DNA of 64,000 bases from Tachypleus tridentatus (lineage: Eukaryota; Arthropoda; Merostomata; Xiphosura; Limulidae), in NCBI RefSeq assembly GCF_004210375.1, contig NC_134834.1, forward strand, positions 151,747,009-151,811,008, given 5' to 3'. Numbering within the stretch: position 1 is the stretch's first letter; every line of letters starts with the position of its first letter. The notes beneath the pieces were generated by a model. The model ran no database searches. It worked only from the letters and a program-made list of their open reading frames with translations, and was not told where the DNA came from. The position numbers were made by a program, and so were the translations under genes. Positions 58,101-64,000 of the stretch are shown piece by piece.

Positions 58101-61100
58101 TTTTTGGATACCATGAATTGGCTTAATTACAAATCTTTGGGTTCCAATTTTATCATTGTGTGTTATTTATTATTTTAACATTATTAACAAATGCCAAGAA
58201 ACAATCTTAGATGTCTAGATGTTAATATTTCACTATTTCTTATTGATTTGATAGAGTTCATAATTCAGTATGGAATTTTAATAAGGAAAGGAACTTGTAT
58301 AGCTACATTAAAACCAGTTGCTTTATAATAGAATAAAATAATAAAAATATGAATGATATAGTGATAGACATGAAACAGTGAATAAAATATATATATATTT
58401 CACAAGAAATATTTCCTTTGACATATATAAAATATTTAATAAGAATAAACATTATTACTGAGAATTAATAGTGATCTTCATCCAAGTAGAATACAAGAAT
58501 TAAAATAAATAATTCTGTTAGTTAAAAAGGGGAATATCAATAAATATTGTAGTTACCTAGCACTAAACATATTTATATATCACTGATGATTCAAAAGAAA
58601 TCTAAATATTGAGCTTGTTTAACTCAAGATGCAATATTTTTTGAAGTAATAAAATGAATTGTTGTTAATGTTAAGTATAATACTAAAAAGCTAATTTTAT
58701 TAAACCAGACAAGCTAAAACATCTTGGATTATAAATTGTACTTGTAAATGAAAAATAGTCAGAACTGGTAAGCAAAATATCTAATAAATTATTTCCATTT
58801 GAAAAGGATAATTCTAACTTGTGAATAATCTACTTTGTAAATTATATTGTCATAAGGAGGAGTAAATTTAATCAATTACCCTGGTAAGATTCTAGAAGTA
58901 TTTGTTTATAGAAGAAAACACTAATTTTAACATCATATAATCTTAACACGTTAATGTTATGTGTATTGAGCTGTTTTTTTTTAAGTATATGAGGTGTAGT
59001 AAACTACAAAGTTAATGGATATATTTTATTACAGGAACATCTGACTCAGAACCCTAACTCGCATTGTTATAGCTCATCATCAGTGATGACTTACACAACT
59101 GATGAGACTGGTCGCCCACAGCTTTACCAGGCTTCTTCGTCGACTAGAACAGCTCCTGGAGGGGTAAATATTCTTTTTTGGTGAAGTTTTCTTAAACGTG
59201 AAATTTACGCTTTTGAAAACTCGTGGATAATTTTTATACCTGGAAATGAATCATACCTGCTAGATGTAGCAAATGTTGGTAGAATTATGTTTCCAAAATG
59301 AATACACAAAACACCTTCTTTCCTGTGGAGGTTGCATGTTCTGCTTGAGAGATTTATAAACCAAGAGTCTTGTGAAACTCTCAACTAATCTCATGGGAAA
59401 CTAATGGCTGTACTTTCTAAAAAAAAAAAGAAGGAATATTTGTGAAGCCATGAATGTGCTCTATTGTTTGAGGAGCTAACCTGTGTGATAGGCAACAATA
59501 ATTGTGCATGGTATTTATGCATATTACAATTAACATTGTTAATTTAAAGCCTAAATCCAACAGAAATTAAATATAGGGAGAGAATACTTTTTTCTTGTAC
59601 ATGGCTTTGATTAAACAAACTTCATTTTCAAACATAAACTCTTCTTTAACAGATTTGTACACACAGGTGCTAACCACTTCTGTTTGGCAGAAACATTTCT
59701 GTTTCTGATTATGCCATTATTATCATACAAAATCCAATAAACTTATGAAATAAAGTGACACTGATGACATCATAGCTAGTGATGTTTTTGTACTTTAACA
59801 TTGTACTAAAACCATACTAAAGTGCTTTTATAATACTCAATAAAATATTTGTCAATAAATATCTATATTTGTAGTTAATCCATTATTAATGGATTATATT
59901 AATATAATGCTAAATATGCATTCTTAGCAATACATGGGAAGAGCATTCCATATTCAGATGCTACAAATGACAAATTAAGTTGTAAAGAATCACAAAATTT
60001 TTATTATTTAAAAGTTAATAATAATAGAGAAAACAACCATACAATTAAAATATAAGCAATTATACCCAAGTTAGTATCTGTAGGATGCTGGGACACAATC
60101 TTTACATCAAAATACTATAACAATCAAACAAGTTTAAGAGCTGAATGATACCAGTAAAGATAAAAGTAAAAACATCAACCACAACAATCAAACAAGTTTT
60201 AACAGCTGAATAATACCAGTAAAGATAAAAGTAAAAACATCAACCACAACAATGAAACAGTTTTTTTGATAGATTGTTTAGGGAGAGTATTCATGATGAA
60301 ACTTTGTTGAATGGACGGAAACTGCCTGTTGTGGAGACACAAGTGTAGAAGATGACATTTCGAAAGTCTTCAGGTGAAGGACTTTCGAAATGTTGTCCTC
60401 TACACTTGTGTCTCCACTACAGGCAGTTTCTGTCCATTCTGCAAAGTTTCAACAATCAAAAAAGTTTATTTGTTAAATAATACCACTAAAGTAAACTTAA
60501 GGTAAAAGTAAAAACAACATGAACCACAACAATTTGACATTAAAGTGACTACATAAATCATACATTTACTTTTTTTTGTACTCAGATTACATTTTTAATG
60601 CTGAAGTCCTCGTTTCACATCAGTTAGGATTAAAAACTGGTGGGCGTCTTTTCAGTATCAAAAGATTTGAGAGTTGAAGATCTAAAGAATATTGTTTTGT
60701 TTTTTCCTTTTGTACATTGTGTGTTTTGCAAACTGTTGGATCCTCCTAGGCTGAATAAGTATAAGGTTTGCTTTTAGAGTTTTGTTTTAAGGTAGTTTTC
60801 TTGGGTCTTAATCTCCACATTAGAATATTTCTGGTATTATCAAGACTGACTTTTGGTTAGAAGTAAATCATATTATTAACTACAACAGCTGCTATCTCAT
60901 GTTGTGAATTTATTTTAAGCTGACAGAATGTGATTATAATTATCTTAAGACAGTAATATTAGAACTAGTAATGTTTTTGTACAAAATCATTATTCAGTCC
61001 CTTTGGAACACTATTAGTGGAAAGTATGATGGACATAATGTGTTCAAAATATTATATACATTTCTTGAAAACCCTAAGAGACTTAATAAAGGATGTAGCA

Positions 61101-61443
61101 TAAAAATACCTTAGGCTTAATATTAATACATTATGGCAATTATAGCTAATTCTCATGAACTATTTTTATTTTATTATACCCTGCTTAGATACTTGTCATC
61201 ATTTTAACTTTTCATGGTGAACTAAACTCTTTAGAAACACTCTCTAGTAATAGCATTAATGTTTTATTTGTTTGTTTCCATAGGTAAAAGAAACACGAAA
61301 GACTTTACAGGATTCTAGGTCAGGAATGCAGAAGATCTCGATTGGACACCATCTTGGGGAAAGAGGTCATGTTTTGGAACATGTAAAGAACAGGGCTACT
61401 GGTGAAGAGGAGGAGAATGAAGAATTGTTGAACCTTGATGAAG
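49157..61443 (+). CDS. MLF: myeloid leukemia factor (MLF), first four coding exons
   Basis: Exons 49157-49218, 56994-57177, 59035-59163 and 61284-61443 join in phase with GT/AG borders and give 178 complete codons. The last exon ends in phase 1, so the C-terminus lies beyond the window. Family blocks in order: DEDPFFNAM at residue 12 onward, GPFQTMRQMMAPFGGMFGG, NPNSHCYSSSSVMTYTTDET, QLYQASSSTRTAPGGVKETR, DSRSGMQKISIGHHLGERGH, VLEHVKNRATGEEEENEELL. These match animal MLF1/MLF2. MLF proteins shuttle between nucleus and cytoplasm, bind 14-3-3 and DNAJ/HSP70 partners and act on transcription-factor stability and protein aggregates. Intron 1 is 7.8 kb and holds a minisatellite and a probable piggyBac MITE. 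The start is chosen because it precedes the conserved DPFF block; an upstream non-coding exon cannot be excluded. Confidence 0.93.
50456..51156. mobile_element. possible non-autonomous piggyBac-like element
   Basis: TTAA at 50452-50455 and 51157-51160 border ends that are imperfect inverted repeats (CCCTTTCATGATGGG and, on the other strand, CCTTTTCACAACAGGG). TTAA duplication and CCC(T) ends are piggyBac features. The 701-base interior codes for nothing recognisable. It lies in MLF intron 1. Imperfect ends in AT-rich sequence make this a moderate call. Confidence 0.5.
51161..53208. other. MLF intron 1, nothing recognised
   Basis: AT-rich. A weak SINE-like word at 52175-52250 (gatttgaggatcttgggttt, aattcctcttgtcac) may be an old family A head. 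The minus-strand frame at 52786-53007 has no recognisable product. Confidence 0.4.
53209..53952. repeat. minisatellite in MLF intron 1, ~43-bp unit
   Basis: About 17 copies of 'ttcaaaaatatcatttaatt', 'attcatttttataataccag', 'tcc', with small deletions in some units (for example 53510-53560 and 53750-53800). The copies are much alike, so the array is younger than the one at 10580. Confidence 0.92.
53953..56993. other. MLF intron 1, 3' part, nothing recognised
   Basis: AT-rich intron. The open frame 55287-55538 is hydrophobic and AT-driven, with no splice or family support. Confidence 0.45.
57178..59034. other. MLF intron 2, nothing recognised
   Basis: Donor TTTT|gtacgt and acceptor ttattacag|GAA. 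No repeats or frames of note inside. Confidence 0.6.
60298..60450. repeat. foldback repeat, ~75-bp arms, 4-bp loop
   Basis: 60298-60371 and 60376-60450 are reverse complements with a handful of mismatches, meeting at cttc-aggt-gaagg. Marker words are 'aatggacggaaactgcctgt', 'ggagacacaagtgtagaa' and 'catttcgaaagtcttc'. The same arm occurs singly at 23421-23495, so it is a dispersed repeat. Located in MLF intron 3 (59164-61283), which also holds a direct repeat of about 60 bases at 60120-60250. Confidence 0.9.
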
Positions 61444-64000
61444 GTATGTACAGTCATGTTGCCATGATGAGGGTGTGTGTGCAGTGATGTTGCTGTGATT
61501 GAAAGCGTGTGCAGTCATGTAATCTAACAGTTACAAAACAAGGTGTATTACCTTGATAAAGGTATGTTATGGTTTACTTAATATTAAGATGTTTCATATC
61601 TCTCTGTACAAGGAGATAATGTAAGATCTAGGTTTATTAAAAGAAAGAATTTTTGTTTGAAATGTTTTTGATTTTTACATCTTGACATTGGACGTAATTT
61701 TTGCCTCAGGTATTTCTTTTTGAAATTAAAATGTGCCTTAACTGTGTCACTACAAGTGTTGACAGTACCATTGTTGAGTGTAATATTGCAACTTCCCTTT
61801 CAAAAGTTAATTTAATAATAAAGTATGTTTCATCAACATTTGTCATTAACTAGTGTGAGAATATTATAACATGAAATGTTTTCAGTTATTGATTCATCTC
61901 TGAGTTCATTTCAGTATGTTGTGACCTTGATGCTTAGATCATGATACTCTGTTATGTTAGGCTTGTTTCCAATGTTTACATACACTGATGTTTTAAGCCA
62001 TCTTTTGATATATCCAGTAAACCTAGTTGCTTCAATAGACAATTAAATGCATAAATAACATATGCTATCGTTGGCAATATTCAGTTTGTAAACTGAAATC
62101 TACTTTTAGGTTTAGAGATACTTTTAAATTTAACTGTGGATGATATCTATGAAAAAAAACTTGTTGTTGATACAAGTTGCTTTGAAATATTGTAGTTTAG
62201 CTTTTATACACTGAATTCCCACAAATAAATGGTGATTTTAGAAAATCTGTTTGTTTTTTAAGACTCTCGGTTTTCTCAGCATTATCTGTGGTATTTGTTA
62301 ATGAATGGGTTTATTAATCAGTCAATACATTGTTCTTCTAACTGTAGTACATCTAGTAATAAAATATAGCCACAGTAGTATATTTGTAACAACTTTGACC
62401 ATGAAAATCACTCCTGATGTAGTCCACTGAATGTAACGTATCAGTGAGAGTTAAACACATTGATTTCTTTTACGAGTTTTCATATAGTCCACTAAATGCT
62501 ACTCTATGTGTTAGTTGAACACTGGTTCTTTTATAAACTTTCATGTAGTTCACTAAGTGCTACATGTGTTTTTTGAACACACTGTTTATAAGTACTTTCA
62601 CATAGTTTAATAAATGGTATATGTAGAGGCTTGAAATTTTTTAGATGTTTATTTCTTAGTTATGTTTTTATGTATATTTATACATACATACAATAAGTTT
62701 GTAATATTATGCATGATATCTACAAAAATATTGCTCTATAAAAGAGTTCAGGCTAGAATTTTTAGAGTTAGTTAGTGTGGCACTCTATAGTAGACCACTA
62801 CTCATCATACAGATATTTTTGGTATAATTGCTCCAGTGTGTCAAAAAAAATGTAAATTGAACAGTTTTCATAGTATGACTTAATACAGTAAACATATTCA
62901 TGAAAATTTGTAGATTATCAATAAACATTACAAGGCTACTTGTACACAAAATATTATATTCTTTTATTAAGTTTTAAGGTTTCTTAAGTAATGATTTGGT
63001 CATGAATTTTGTCATCTTGGACATGTAGAGCAATTTTGATTTTAAGATTAAAAATATTTTTATGCATCACAGAATTGTCAAATTTGACTTGCAAAATATT
63101 TAAACCTCTCAGGTAATTATTGAACATATTTGTTTCAAAAAAACACTTTAATTTCTGTTAATTTCACTGTTGTATCTCTGAATATGGTTGTTTGATTGGA
63201 CTAACCGTTTAAGGACCACAAGTAATTGAGAGGTAGACATAATTGTGTTTTTCATTCTAGAATGACTTCAAGTTATAACACAAAACCACAAATGTTGAAT
63301 CTAAATGTAAAATACTTGAATCTCATAACATGATCCATATATTTATTATTTTTAGTGTATTCACCTTCCAGATGTGTCTGACTAACATTATGAATAGAAT
63401 TAAAGTTATGCTGTCATGCTGCCCCATCCACTAGTATAAAACTGGTCTTAATAAAATAACCTGTCTTGACTTTGTCATAGTGAACCAGTATTATAAAATA
63501 GTCATGTTTTGATTGTAATGTATTTCATATGTATACAAGTTGTTACTGTTTACAGATAAGTTTTAAATTTTAGTTATTTTTCTTAAAACATAGAATGGAA
63601 ATAATTCACAAGAGAGTTGGTCATGTTTAAAATTCAGTGTACAAATAAGTAAATAATAATGTGGTTATTTGTAGGCATGCTATTGTGCTTTATGGATTCC
63701 TTTTTAAATGCACACTGAATTGAAAGAAAATGAGAACATAATTTTTTAACTGACTGTATAAGTCTCACAGTTTGTTCCACAAACCAAATTTTGAGTCACA
63801 GTAGCTGCTGTGTAAGTGAAACTCCTTCATTACCTTTTTTGTTGATAATGGCTTACATTCCAAGATCTGTCTGAAATCTACTGAGTTAGAGAAGACAGCT
63901 TATCAGGTCTGGCTTCATAACTGCCATGTACTTTTTGTTCCTTATGACTGTCAGGTGACACAATTTTGTGGAATTAACAGAAACATTTGTAATCAAAGTG
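61444..64000. other. MLF intron 4, runs off the window
   Basis: Starts with donor GAAG|gtatgt. A search by eye for the next MLF exon (acidic, FDxEW-type block) found none up to 64000. AT-rich without recognised repeats. Confidence 0.5.

Noticed and set aside
60355-60400. Second hammerhead-like word (CTGAAGA followed by GAAA on the minus strand) at the foldback centre
   Set aside because: Only CTTTC separates the two boxes, so no stem II can form, and flanks do not pair as stem I.
1-64000. CRISPR arrays, operons, bacterial RNA genes or phage sequence
   Set aside because: The window is clearly metazoan nuclear DNA. The direct repeats found are minisatellites without spacer structure.

Overview
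This is a stretch of an AT-rich animal genome. It has spliced genes with long introns, tRNA-derived SINEs of at least three families, many decayed DNA transposons, Penelope-like and LINE remnants, and minisatellites. The SINE sequences (tRNA-like head, a conserved body, a tail of short A-rich repeats) look like those I associate with horseshoe crabs (Xiphosura). That placement is inference and could not be checked here. Exons were assembled by hand from reading-frame phase and GT/AG splice sites, so UTRs and first exons are mostly unresolved.

Layout. 1-2,500: the end of a piggyBac-like element that runs off the window, a reverse-transcriptase fragment, and SINEs. 4,673-18,249: a six-exon + strand gene for a tail-anchored MSP-domain protein resembling the C-terminal half of MOSPD2. 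Its 10.8 kb intron 4 holds a Tc1-like element nested in another Tc1-like element, a ~2 kb minisatellite, four SINEs and LINE debris. 18,300-24,200: mostly empty, with two promoter-like clusters. 24,715-26,822: a three-exon gene for a 307-residue protein I do not recognise, behind a CCAAT/TATA promoter. 31,776-37,845: a six-exon peroxiredoxin-like 2B gene (PRXL2B/FAM213B, selenoprotein U family). An in-frame TGA replaces the first Cys of its CxxC motif, and a good SECIS element lies in the 3' region, so it is very probably a selenoprotein. 38,287-48,200: transposon-dominated, with a hAT element inside a SINE, a Penelope-like element with a hammerhead-like ribozyme motif, a broken tRNA-Gly copy, a perfect 79-bp inverted repeat and a Gypsy-like gag remnant. 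49,157-61,443 and beyond: the first four coding exons of myeloid leukemia factor (MLF), which continues past the window.

The four cellular genes all lie on the + strand and have no evident shared pathway. They suggest ER membrane contact (MOSPD2-like), thiol/selenol redox chemistry (PRXL2B), chromatin or chaperone-associated regulation (MLF), and one unknown. The most notable item is the Sec-encoding PRXL2B gene. After it come the unrecognised 307-residue protein, the hammerhead-like motif, and the tandem repeat that copies the 3' end and splice donor of a MOSPD2-like exon.
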